The notes under the pieces: model-generated | Database searches by the model: none | Told to the model about the DNA's origin: nothing | The model's input: the letters and a program-made list of their open reading frames with translations, nothing else | In this document: positions 42,834 through 50,598 of the stretch, piece by piece | Layout of the letters: each line of letters starts with the position of its first letter | How positions within the stretch are numbered: position 1 is the first letter of the stretch | From: an uncultured Burkholderiales bacterium | GTDB taxonomy: Bacteria > Pseudomonadota > Gammaproteobacteria > Burkholderiales > Burkholderiaceae_E | DNA length: 51,462 nucleotides | Reading direction: 5' to 3' | Assembly: GCA_903903975.1 (NCBI GenBank) | Contig: CAIVAS010000013.1 | Span: forward strand, 1 to 51,462 | Program-made: the position numbers and the translations under genes

Positions 42834-42861
42834 GTCGGTGATCGGCGGGGCGGAGGGTTTG

Positions 42862-42932
42862 CGTGAGGCGGGTCTGTGTGAGGCGGGTCTGTGTGCGAGG
42901 CGGGTCCGTGTGTGAGGTGGGTCTTCGTGAGG
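42862..42932. repeat. Degenerate tandem repeat, unit about 15-17 bp
   Basis: About four copies of GTGAGGCGGGTCTGT or close variants in a row (for example GTGAGGCGGGTCTGT, GCGAGGCGGGTCCGT, GTGAGGTGGGTCTTC). The array lies just upstream of the iclR start and would be transcribed in its leader if the promoter lies beyond it. Confidence 0.65.
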
Positions 42933-43042
42933 AACCTGGGATGCGTGATCGTGGCGCCGGGCTGATTGGCATGGCGCCGGCGATGGGCGTGCCGGCGTTG
43001 AGGTTGACATGGCTTCGGGCGCTGCGGACAATCTTCCCAGAT

Positions 43043-43094
43043 GTTGAACGACTGTTCAACTGGTTGAATAGTGGTTGAACAGCTTTGTTCGAAC
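43043..43094. promoter_or_regulatory. Cluster of GTTGAAC/GTTCAAC elements, candidate IclR operator
   Basis: GTTGAAC and GTTCAAC form a perfect inverted repeat around GACT (43043-43060). GTTGAAT follows at 43063-43069, GTTGAAC at 43074-43080 and the palindrome GTTCGAAC at 43087-43094. Five related half-sites within 52 bp, about 85 bp before mmsA, suggest cooperative binding by the neighbouring regulator. Confidence 0.6.
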
Positions 43095-43179
43095 AACGCA
43101 AGCCGCACCGTCCGCGCCGAGGGTTGCGGCCCGTCGCGATTTTTCGCGACCCCTCGCGCAGCACTCACCGGAGACCCCC

Positions 43180-44727
43180 ATGGGAAGCACCGAATCACAG
43201 ATCAGCTCTGCCACTGCCCTGCTCGAGGCGACCCGCGTGGGTCACTGGATCGACGGTGCACCGTTCGCGGCGCCCGCCGGCAGTCGCGAGGCCGATGTCT
43301 TCAACCCGGCCACTGGCGCTGTCGCCCGGCGTGTTGCGCTGGCCGATGCCACCACGGTCGATGCCGCGGTGCGATCGGCGCATGCCGCGTTTGCCGGCTG
43401 GGCGGCGACGCCGCCGATCCGTCGGGCGCGGGTGATGTTCCGATTCAAGGAGCTGCTCGATCGTCATGGCGATGAGCTGGCGCTGCTCATCACCGCCGAG
43501 CATGGCAAGGTCTTCTCGGATGCGCAGGGCGAGGTCCAGCGCGGTCTGGAGGTGGTCGAGTTTGCCTGCGGCATTCCGAGCCTGCTCAAGGGCGAGTACA
43601 CCGAGCAGGTCGGCACCGGCATCGATGCCTGGTCGATGCGCCAGCCGCTGGGTGTGGTGGCCGGCATCACGCCCTTCAATTTCCCGGCGATGGTGCCGAT
43701 GTGGATGTTCCCGGTGGCGATTGCCTGCGGCAATCCCTTCGTGCTGAAGCCTTCCGAGCGTGACCCGTCGGCGGCGCGCTTCATCGCCCAGCTGCTCAAG
43801 GAAGCCGGTCTGCCCGATGGCGTCTTCACAGTGGTCAATGGCGACAAGGTCGCGGTCGATGCGCTATTGGCCCATCCGCTGGTGCAGGCGGTGAGCTTCG
43901 TCGGTTCCACGCCGATCGCCCGCTATATCCACGAGACCGCCAGCCGCAACGGCAAGCGGGTGCAGGCGCTGGGTGGTGCGAAGAACCATCTGGTGGTGAT
44001 GCCCGATGCCGACATGGATCAGGCGGTTGATGCGCTGATCGGTGCCGCTTACGGCTCGGCCGGTGAGCGCTGCATGGCGGTGTCGGTGGCGGTGGCGGTG
44101 GGCGACGCGACCGCCGATGCGCTGGTGGCAAAGCTTGCCGAGCGGGTGAAGAAGATCAAGGTCGCCGATGGCATGGATGCCAGCGCCGAGATGGGACCGC
44201 TGGTGACGCAGCAGCACTTCGACAAGGTCAAGGGCTATGTGGATACCGGCGTGGCCGAGGGTGCGAGTCTGGTGGTCGATGGCCGCGGGCTGAGCGTTGT
44301 CGGGCGTGAAAAAGGATTTTTTCTCGGCGGCTGCCTCTTCGACAATGTCGCGCCCTCGATGAAGATCTATCAGGAAGAGATCTTCGGGCCGGTCCTCGGC
44401 ATCACGCGGGTCAAGACCTTCGAGGAGGCGCTCGGGCTGGTCAATGGGCATGAGTTCGGCAATGGCTGCTGCATCTTTACCCGCGATGGGGATGCCGCCC
44501 GCGAGTTTGCGAGCCGCGTGCAGATCGGCATGGTGGGCATCAATGTGCCGATCCCGGTGCCGATGGCGTTTCACTCGTTCGGCGGCTGGAAGAACTCGCT
44601 CTTTGGCGACCATCACATGCATGGCCCCGAGGGCGTGCGCTTTTACACCCGATACAAAGCGATCACGCAGCGCTGGCCGGCCGGTATCCGTGCCGGTGCC
44701 GAGTTCGTCATGCCGACGATGAAGTGA
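43180..44727 (+). CDS. mmsA: Methylmalonate-semialdehyde dehydrogenase (CoA-acylating)
   Basis: Oxidises (methyl)malonate semialdehyde with NAD and CoA to propionyl-CoA or acetyl-CoA, the last step of valine, beta-alanine, thymine/uracil or inositol breakdown. The 515-residue protein has [29 protein letters not shown], the family-specific [11 protein letters not shown] with catalytic C298, and a [11 protein letters not shown] to GPVLGITRV segment. [31 protein letters not shown] is the typical MmsA/IolA C-terminus. GGAG seven bases upstream supports ATG 43180; the open frame begins further up in the operator region. Confidence 0.95.
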   Translation: MGSTESQISSATALLEATRVGHWIDGAPFAAPAGSREADVFNPATGAVARRVALADATTVDAAVRSAHAAFAGWAATPPIRRARVMFRFKELLDRHGDELALLITAEHGKVFSDAQGEVQRGLEVVEFACGIPSLLKGEYTEQVGTGIDAWSMRQPLGVVAGITPFNFPAMVPMWMFPVAIACGNPFVLKPSERDPSAARFIAQLLKEAGLPDGVFTVVNGDKVAVDALLAHPLVQAVSFVGSTPIARYIHETASRNGKRVQALGGAKNHLVVMPDADMDQAVDALIGAAYGSAGERCMAVSVAVAVGDATADALVAKLAERVKKIKVADGMDASAEMGPLVTQQHFDKVKGYVDTGVAEGASLVVDGRGLSVVGREKGFFLGGCLFDNVAPSMKIYQEEIFGPVLGITRVKTFEEALGLVNGHEFGNGCCIFTRDGDAAREFASRVQIGMVGINVPIPVPMAFHSFGGWKNSLFGDHHMHGPEGVRFYTRYKAITQRWPAGIRAGAEFVMPTMK

Positions 44728-44754
44728 TGCCCTGATCAGGGCGGGGAGACAGCC

Positions 44755-46221
44755 ATGACGCTGCAACTGAAGGACATGACCCTGGTCAAACGCCAGGGTT
44801 TCATTGATGGCCAGTGGGTCGATGCCGATTCGGGCGCGGTGTTTGCCGTGACCGATCCGGCAACCGGACAGACCCTGATCGAGGTGGCCGACATGGGCGT
44901 GGCCGAGACGCAGCGCGCCATCGATGCGGCGTCGCGCGCCCTGCCCGCCTGGCGCGCGCGCACCGCGAAAGACCGTGGCGCCATCCTGCGTCGCTGGTTC
45001 GATCTGATCATGGCGCACACCGAGGACCTCGCCCAGATGATGACCGCCGAGCAGGGCAAGCCGCTTGCCGAGGCACGCGGCGAGGTGGCCTATGGCGCGA
45101 GCTTCATCGAGTGGTTTGCCGAGGAAGGCAAGCGGGCCTACGGCGATATCATCCCCACGAGTGGTGCCGATCGCAGGCTGATGGTGCTCAAGCAGCCGAT
45201 CGGCGTGTGCGCAGCGATCACGCCCTGGAATTTCCCGATCGCGATGATCACCCGCAAGGTCGCGCCGGCGCTGGCCGCGGGCTGCACCGTGGTGGCCAAG
45301 CCGGCCGAAGCCACGCCGCTGTCGGCGCTCGCGCTGGTCGAGCTGGCGGTGCAGGCTGGACTGCCCGCAGGGGTGCTGAATCTGATCGTGGCCGATGCAC
45401 CGAATGCGCCCGCGATCGGCTTGGCGCTGTGCACCAGCCCGGTGGTCCGCAAGGTCTCGTTTACCGGCTCGACCGAGGTCGGGCGGATTTTGCTGCGTCA
45501 GTCTGCCGATTCGGTCAAGAAGCTGTCGCTTGAGCTTGGCGGCAATGCGCCCTTCATTGTGTTTGATGATGCCGATCTGGATGCCGCGGTCGAGGGTGCG
45601 CTGGCCTCGAAGTATCGCAATGCCGGTCAGACCTGCGTGTGTGCCAACCGGATCTATGTGCAGGACAGTGTCTATGAAGCCTTTGCTGCCAAGCTCGCGG
45701 TCAAGGTGGCACAGTTCAAGGTTGGCGCGGGCGCCGAGCCGGGCGTTCAGGTCGGTCCGCTGATCGAGGCGGCCGCGGTCGCCAAGGTTCAGGAGCATGT
45801 GGCCGATGCGCTGGCCAAGGGGGCGTCGCTGCTGCTCGGTGGCAAGCGGTGTTCACTGGGCGGCCTCTTTTTTGAGCCGACCATCCTCACCGGTGTGACC
45901 GCCGAGATGCGGATCGCTCGCGAAGAAACTTTCGGGCCGGTTGCGCCGCTGTTCCGTTTCAAGGATGAGGCCGAAGCGATTGCGATGGCCAATGACACCG
46001 AGTTCGGTCTGGCGGCTTACTTCTATGCGCGCGACGTCGGACGCATTTTTCGGGTGGCCGAGGCACTCGAATCTGGAATGGTTTGCGTCAACTCCGGGAT
46101 TCTGTCGAACGAGGTGTCGCCGTTCGGTGGGGTCAAGCAGTCGGGACTGGGTCGCGAGGGTTCGAAATATGGCATCGAGGAATATCTCGAGCTGAAGTAC
46201 CTCTGTCTGGCGGGGCTCTGA
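44755..46221 (+). CDS. gabD: Succinate-semialdehyde dehydrogenase (NAD(P)+) type
   Basis: A 488-residue aldehyde dehydrogenase closest to GabD, converting succinate semialdehyde to succinate; related enzymes accept glutarate semialdehyde. It has GFIDGQWVDADSG, ITPWNFPIAMITRKVAPALAAGC, VSFTGSTEVGR, ELGGNAPFIVFDDADLD and the catalytic C294 in NAGQTCVCANR. The C-terminus PFGGVKQSGLGREGSKYGIEEYLE matches the family. GGGGAG lies about nine bases before the ATG. It is 27 bp after mmsA, with a 14-bp palindrome (GCCCTGATCAGGGC, 44729-44742) in the gap. Confidence 0.92.
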   Translation: MTLQLKDMTLVKRQGFIDGQWVDADSGAVFAVTDPATGQTLIEVADMGVAETQRAIDAASRALPAWRARTAKDRGAILRRWFDLIMAHTEDLAQMMTAEQGKPLAEARGEVAYGASFIEWFAEEGKRAYGDIIPTSGADRRLMVLKQPIGVCAAITPWNFPIAMITRKVAPALAAGCTVVAKPAEATPLSALALVELAVQAGLPAGVLNLIVADAPNAPAIGLALCTSPVVRKVSFTGSTEVGRILLRQSADSVKKLSLELGGNAPFIVFDDADLDAAVEGALASKYRNAGQTCVCANRIYVQDSVYEAFAAKLAVKVAQFKVGAGAEPGVQVGPLIEAAAVAKVQEHVADALAKGASLLLGGKRCSLGGLFFEPTILTGVTAEMRIAREETFGPVAPLFRFKDEAEAIAMANDTEFGLAAYFYARDVGRIFRVAEALESGMVCVNSGILSNEVSPFGGVKQSGLGREGSKYGIEEYLELKYLCLAGL

Positions 46222-46351
46222 CGCCTTGCGCTCGATCGGTTGATTCGAAGTGAAGGCCAGGGCAGTTGTCGTGATGGATTGAGATGTCGAGCCGTGCCGA
46301 GTTGCTTGGCCGGATTGGGTTGTTGGCATGGGAATGATCAGGGGGTGCGCG

Positions 46352-48016
46352 ATGAGGGATGGTGCCGGCTCGACCGCAGAGTCTGCTGCGGCAGCGGAGT
46401 TCGACTATGTGATCGTAGGCGCTGGCACGGCGGGTTGTCTGCTGGCTAATCGCTTGTCGGCTGACCCGTCCAAGCGGGTGCTCCTGCTCGAGGCCGGCGG
46501 GCAGGATGATTGGATCTGGATCCATATTCCGGTGGGTTATCTCTACTGCATCGACAACCCTCGGACCGACTGGCGATTTCGGACCGAGGCTGAACCAGGG
46601 TTGAACGGCCGCAGCCTGATTTATCCGCGCGGCAAGACCTTGGGCGGATGCTCATCGATCAACGGGATGATCTACATGCGCGGCCAGCGCGGCGATTATC
46701 GCAAGTGGGTCGAGGCCGGCAATCAGGGCTGGGGGTGGGACGATGTGCTGCCGTATTTCCTCAAGCACGAGAATTATCACGGCCTGGATGAGGGCGGTAC
46801 TGATGCCCTGCATGGTCATGGCGGTGAGTGGCGGGTGGAGAAGCCAAGGATCGCGTGGGAGATTCTCGATGCTTTTCGCGAGGCCGCAGCACAGGCCGGC
46901 ATTCCGAACAGTGACGATTTCAATCGTGGCGACAACTTCGGGTGCGGCTATTTCGAGGTCAATCAGCGACGCGGCGTGCGCTGGAATGCCAGCAAGGCGT
47001 TCTTGCGACCGGTTCAGTCACGCCCGAATCTGACGGTCTGGACACACGCCCAGGTCAAGCGCGTGCGCTTCGAGGAGCGGCGCGCGGTTGGCGTGGAGCT
47101 CGTCCGGGGTAAGGGAGGCATCGGTTCGGAGATGTTCGTCCGGGCGCGCGGTGAGGTGATCTTGGCGGCCGGCGCGGTGAGCTCGCCGCATTTGCTGCAG
47201 TTGTCAGGCATTGGCGAAGCGGCGTGGTTGCAGAAGCTTGGAATTCCGCTGATCCATGCCTCGCCGGGCGTCGGAGGGAATCTTCAGGACCATTTGCAGA
47301 TGCGTTTGGCGTTCAAGGTGCAGAACGTGGTGACGCTCAATCAACAGGCGAACAGCCTCGTTGGCAAGGCCTGGATGGGGCTGCAATACGCGCTTTGGCG
47401 CCGCGGGCCGCTGACGATGTCGCCGAGTCAGCTGGGGGCATTTACTCGCAGCGACCCGTCGCTCGAGTTTCCTGACCTCGAGTATCACGTTCAGCCCTTA
47501 TCGCTCGACCGCTTCGGCGAGCCCTTGCACCGCTATCCGGCGATGACGGCGTCGGTTTGTCAGCTTCGACCGGCGTCACGTGGTTGGGTTCGAGCGAGCA
47601 GCCCTGATTGGCGTCAGGCCCCGGAGATTCAGCCGAACTATTTGTCGGCGCCTGATGACCAGGCGGTTGCAGCCAACGCGATTCGCGTGACGCGGCAGAT
47701 CGTTGGCATGCCTGCATTGTCTCGGTACCGACCCGAAGAGTTCATGCCGGGACTGGAGTATCAGACGGAGGATGAGCTTGTTCAGGCGGCCGGTAAGATC
47801 GGGACGACGATTTTCCATCCGGTTGGTACGGCGAAGATGGGGGTTGATGCTGATTCGATGGCGGTTGTGGATGGACGCTTGCGGGTGCGTGGCGTAACCG
47901 GGCTGCGAGTGATTGATGCGTCTGTAATGCCGACGATTACATCAGGCAACACCAATTCGCCGACCTTGATGATCGCTGAGCGTGGCGCTGAGATGGTGAT
48001 CGCAGACGCGCGGTGA
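46352..48016 (+). CDS. GMC-family FAD-dependent alcohol/choline dehydrogenase
   Basis: A 554-residue flavoprotein of the glucose-methanol-choline family, oxidising an alcohol to an aldehyde. The FAD-binding DYVIVGAGTAGCLLANRL lies near the N-terminus, then LLLEAGG, YPRGKTLGGCSSINGMIYMRG, GAVSSPHLLQLSGIG, and the catalytic-side HPVGTAKMG and NTNSPTLMIAERGAEMI-like C-terminus. It resembles AlkJ/BetA relatives. AGGGGG six bases before ATG 46352 favours that start over the upstream ATG at 46328. It follows gabD by 130 bp; an alcohol-to-semialdehyde step feeding GabD or MmsA is possible. The first parS site begins directly after its stop. Confidence 0.92.
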   Translation: MRDGAGSTAESAAAAEFDYVIVGAGTAGCLLANRLSADPSKRVLLLEAGGQDDWIWIHIPVGYLYCIDNPRTDWRFRTEAEPGLNGRSLIYPRGKTLGGCSSINGMIYMRGQRGDYRKWVEAGNQGWGWDDVLPYFLKHENYHGLDEGGTDALHGHGGEWRVEKPRIAWEILDAFREAAAQAGIPNSDDFNRGDNFGCGYFEVNQRRGVRWNASKAFLRPVQSRPNLTVWTHAQVKRVRFEERRAVGVELVRGKGGIGSEMFVRARGEVILAAGAVSSPHLLQLSGIGEAAWLQKLGIPLIHASPGVGGNLQDHLQMRLAFKVQNVVTLNQQANSLVGKAWMGLQYALWRRGPLTMSPSQLGAFTRSDPSLEFPDLEYHVQPLSLDRFGEPLHRYPAMTASVCQLRPASRGWVRASSPDWRQAPEIQPNYLSAPDDQAVAANAIRVTRQIVGMPALSRYRPEEFMPGLEYQTEDELVQAAGKIGTTIFHPVGTAKMGVDADSMAVVDGRLRVRGVTGLRVIDASVMPTITSGNTNSPTLMIAERGAEMVIADAR

Positions 48017-48032
48017 TGTTTCACGTGAAACA
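48017..48032. promoter_or_regulatory. parS site 1 (ParB binding)
   Basis: TGTTTCACGTGAAACA, a perfect 16-bp palindrome identical to the consensus chromosomal parS. It begins at the base after the GMC oxidoreductase stop. Confidence 0.92.
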
Positions 48033-48537
48033 GTCTGCGAGGCGCTGCGGCTGAAAAGTTTGATCGACGGATCGGCGATTGAGGTGTGCGCTGAGCCGGC
48101 CGCCGTTTGCTTGCGGGTAACGAACAATCTTGCCGCTCTGCTGCTGACCGGCTCGGTTTGCCGGGTTCTGAAGCGGGGGTGTGGACTGTTGGGTTTGGGG
48201 TGATTGGCAGAAGCGGTTGGCTGAGGCTTGGTGGTTTGTGAATCCAGTTTGAGGGTCTCTGGGGCTTGTTGCGGTCGACCCAGCCCCAGCCCTGTCCCCA
48301 ATCCTGTCCCTTCGGTCGGCGCGCCCCGGTTTCTGGAATCAATGCTTTTCTCGCCGCCCGCTCTAATGACGCCGCCGCCTGGTCTCAGCTGTCGTGTGTG
48401 TCTGGCTGAGCATCCCTGCCTCGCCGTTAGGTGTTGTGCGTCGCTGGCCCCACGGCCGCATACTCGTTCCGCCTTTCGGTCTGTGCGCGATTCCGTTCGC
48501 GACCGCGCTCAAGGCATGCTGGTCTTCCGATCGGTTC

Positions 48538-48553
48538 TGTTTCACGTGGAACA
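48538..48553. promoter_or_regulatory. parS site 2 (one mismatch)
   Basis: TGTTTCACGTGGAACA, one base from the palindromic consensus. It lies about 505 bp from the first site and 77 bp from the third. Confidence 0.85.
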
Positions 48554-48630
48554 TCTAGATTGTTGTCGCGCAGCAGGACATGAGGCTCGTTAAGGCGACG
48601 CCCCGCCTATGACCAAAGTGTCGATTTGCC

Positions 48631-48646
48631 TGTTTCACGTGAAACA
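48631..48646. promoter_or_regulatory. parS site 3 (ParB binding)
   Basis: TGTTTCACGTGAAACA, a perfect consensus match. It lies just upstream of the mnmG -10 element, in the expected -35/spacer position. Confidence 0.92.
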
Positions 48647-48651
48647 GCGCC

Positions 48652-48657
48652 TATAAT
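48652..48657 (+). promoter_or_regulatory. Candidate -10 element of the mnmG promoter
   Basis: A perfect TATAAT, about 39 bp before the mnmG ATG and five bases after parS site 3. No good -35 is seen at 16-18 bp, where parS begins. Confidence 0.6.
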
Positions 48658-48695
48658 TCGCCTCCCTTGAGTCTGATTTCCACCCCCTCCTTCCA

Positions 48696-50588
48696 ATGAA
48701 CTTTCCTGAGCGATTTGACGTAATTGTCGTCGGTGGTGGTCACGCCGGAACCGAGGCCGCACTTGCGGCGGCGAGGATGGGTGTGCGCACTTTGCTGCTG
48801 ACGCACAATATTGAAACGCTCGGCCAGATGTCTTGCAATCCGTCGATTGGTGGCATTGGTAAAGGCCATCTGGTTAAAGAAGTTGACGCACTCGGCGGCG
48901 CCATGGCGGCGGCGACTGACGAGGCTGGGATTCAGTTTCGGATCCTCAATTCAAGCAAGGGTCCTGCGGTAAGGGCTACCCGCGCTCAGGCAGACAGAGT
49001 TCTTTACCGACAGGCCATTCGTTCGCGCCTCGAAAACCAGTCCAATCTCTGGCTGTTTCAGCAAGCGGTGGATGACCTGATTGTTCAGGGCGATCGGGTC
49101 ATTGGAGCCATCACCCAAACCGGTATCCGATTCGAGTCGAGAACGGTCGTGGTTACCGCAGGGACCTTCCTCAATGGCTTGATCCATGTCGGCTTGAATC
49201 ACTACTCGGCCGGTCGCGCTGGCGATCCGCCGGCCTTGTCGCTTGGCGAACGGCTCAAAGAGTTGAAATTACCGCAAGGCCGCCTCAAGACTGGCACACC
49301 GCCTCGCATCGACGGCCGATCAATCGATTTCGCCCGACTCGAGGTTCAGCCTGGCGATAGCGATCCGATTCCGGTGTTCTCTTTTTTGGGTACTGCTGCG
49401 CAGCATCCCCGTCAGATGCCGTGCTGGATTACCCATACCAACGAGAAAACGCACGAGATCATTCGGGCTGGTCTGGACAGGTCGCCGATGTATACCGGTG
49501 TGATCGAGGGCGTCGGGCCGCGTTACTGCCCATCGATTGAAGACAAGATCCATCGCTTTGCCAGCAAGGCTTCACATCAGATTTTTCTCGAGCCCGAAGG
49601 GCTGACCACCAACGAGTTCTATCCCAATGGTGTTTCGACCAGCCTGCCCTTCGATGTTCAGATCAATCTCGTCCGGTCGATGGTCGGCCTCGAGAATGCG
49701 CACATCCTTCGCCCCGGCTATGCGATTGAATATGACTTTTACGATCCGCGCGCGCTCAAGGCATCACTCGAAGCCAAGTCGATTGAGGGGCTCTTTTTTG
49801 CCGGCCAGATCAATGGCACGACCGGCTATGAGGAGGCTGCGGCTCAGGGCTTGCTCGCGGGCATCAACGCCGCCCTGCAGACCCAGTCTCGCGATGCCTG
49901 GTGCCCGGCCCGCAACGAGGCTTATCTCGGTGTGCTGGTGGATGATCTGATCACACGTGGCGTCGCAGAACCCTATCGCATGTTCACCAGCCGGGCCGAA
50001 TATCGTCTGAGCCTGCGTGAAGACAATGCCGACTTGCGCTTGACCGCGATCGGTCGAGCCCTTGGCTGCGTCGACGACATCCGCTGGGATGCCTTTTGCC
50101 GCAAACGGGATGCGATCGAAGCCGAGTTGCAACGGCTGCGCAGCACCTGGGTCAATCCCAAGATCCTCGATGAGGTGCGGGCCACCGCTCTGCTGGGGGC
50201 TCCGATCGAGCGTGAATACTCGCTCGCCGATCTGGTCCGTCGCCCCGATGTCGCTTACCACGCGGTGATCGAGGCCACCGGGCCGGGCGCGACTGATCAG
50301 GCGGTTGCCGAGCAGGTCGAAATCCAACTCAAGTATCAGGGCTATATCGTTCGGCAGCAGGCAGAGGTCGAGCGAGTCAGTCATCAGGAGCATCAGCCGA
50401 TTCCAGCCAATATCGTCTACGACGATGTCCGAGGGCTGTCGGTTGAGGTGAGACAGCGCCTGGCACAGCATCGCCCGCAGACCGTCGGGCAGGCATCACG
50501 GATGCAAGGCATTACCCCGGCGGCGGTTTCGCTGCTGCTGGTCCATCTCAAGCGACTTCGCGCGGGTGCTGTGCACGATGCGGTCTGA
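48696..50588 (+). CDS. mnmG: tRNA uridine-5-carboxymethylaminomethyl(34) synthesis enzyme MnmG
   Basis: FAD-dependent partner of MnmE in wobble-uridine modification. The 630-residue protein begins [23 protein letters not shown] and continues with [63 protein letters not shown] and [25 protein letters not shown], all hallmarks of MnmG/GidA. The helical C-terminal domain ends [17 protein letters not shown]. Length is normal. The sequence before the ATG is pyrimidine-rich (CCCCCTCCTTCC) with no Shine-Dalgarno match, and a perfect parS overlaps the promoter region. rsmG follows. Confidence 0.98.
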   Translation: MNFPERFDVIVVGGGHAGTEAALAAARMGVRTLLLTHNIETLGQMSCNPSIGGIGKGHLVKEVDALGGAMAAATDEAGIQFRILNSSKGPAVRATRAQADRVLYRQAIRSRLENQSNLWLFQQAVDDLIVQGDRVIGAITQTGIRFESRTVVVTAGTFLNGLIHVGLNHYSAGRAGDPPALSLGERLKELKLPQGRLKTGTPPRIDGRSIDFARLEVQPGDSDPIPVFSFLGTAAQHPRQMPCWITHTNEKTHEIIRAGLDRSPMYTGVIEGVGPRYCPSIEDKIHRFASKASHQIFLEPEGLTTNEFYPNGVSTSLPFDVQINLVRSMVGLENAHILRPGYAIEYDFYDPRALKASLEAKSIEGLFFAGQINGTTGYEEAAAQGLLAGINAALQTQSRDAWCPARNEAYLGVLVDDLITRGVAEPYRMFTSRAEYRLSLREDNADLRLTAIGRALGCVDDIRWDAFCRKRDAIEAELQRLRSTWVNPKILDEVRATALLGAPIEREYSLADLVRRPDVAYHAVIEATGPGATDQAVAEQVEIQLKYQGYIVRQQAEVERVSHQEHQPIPANIVYDDVRGLSVEVRQRLAQHRPQTVGQASRMQGITPAAVSLLLVHLKRLRAGAVHDAV

Positions 50589-50598
50589 GCACTCATCA

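Larger units (their letters stand above)
42834..43179. promoter_or_regulatory. Divergent iclR-mmsA intergenic region
   Basis: A 346-bp non-coding gap. Near the iclR side lies a degenerate tandem repeat (42862-42932). Near the mmsA side lies a cluster of GTTGAAC-type elements (43043-43094). No small gene is visible. Confidence 0.55.
48033..48695. other. Non-coding region upstream of mnmG
   Basis: This stretch, 680 bp when the first parS site is included, has no convincing gene; the short open frames lack protein-like composition. It contains the second and third parS sites and the mnmG -10 element. I found no DnaA box of the TTATCCACA type. A Pro-rich repeat-like run of CCCAGCCC/CTGTCCC occurs at about 48280-48310. 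Confidence 0.6.

Noticed and set aside
42862-42932. Possible CRISPR-like array upstream of iclR
   Set aside because: The repeats are in direct tandem without spacers and are degenerate, and no cas gene is present.
43864-45798. Minus-strand open frame of 644 codons opposite mmsA and gabD
   Set aside because: Antisense shadow; composition rich in His, Arg and Gly, and it spans two unrelated genes.
48033-48630. Short open frames between the GMC oxidoreductase and mnmG
   Set aside because: Composition is not protein-like, none has a ribosome-binding site, and the region is explained by parS sites and a promoter.
6503-48695. Separation of mnmE from mnmG by about 40 kb as evidence for an inserted island
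   Set aside because: As far as I recall, several Burkholderiales also keep these genes apart. No integrase, transposase, tRNA or flanking repeat was seen, so an insertion event is not supported.
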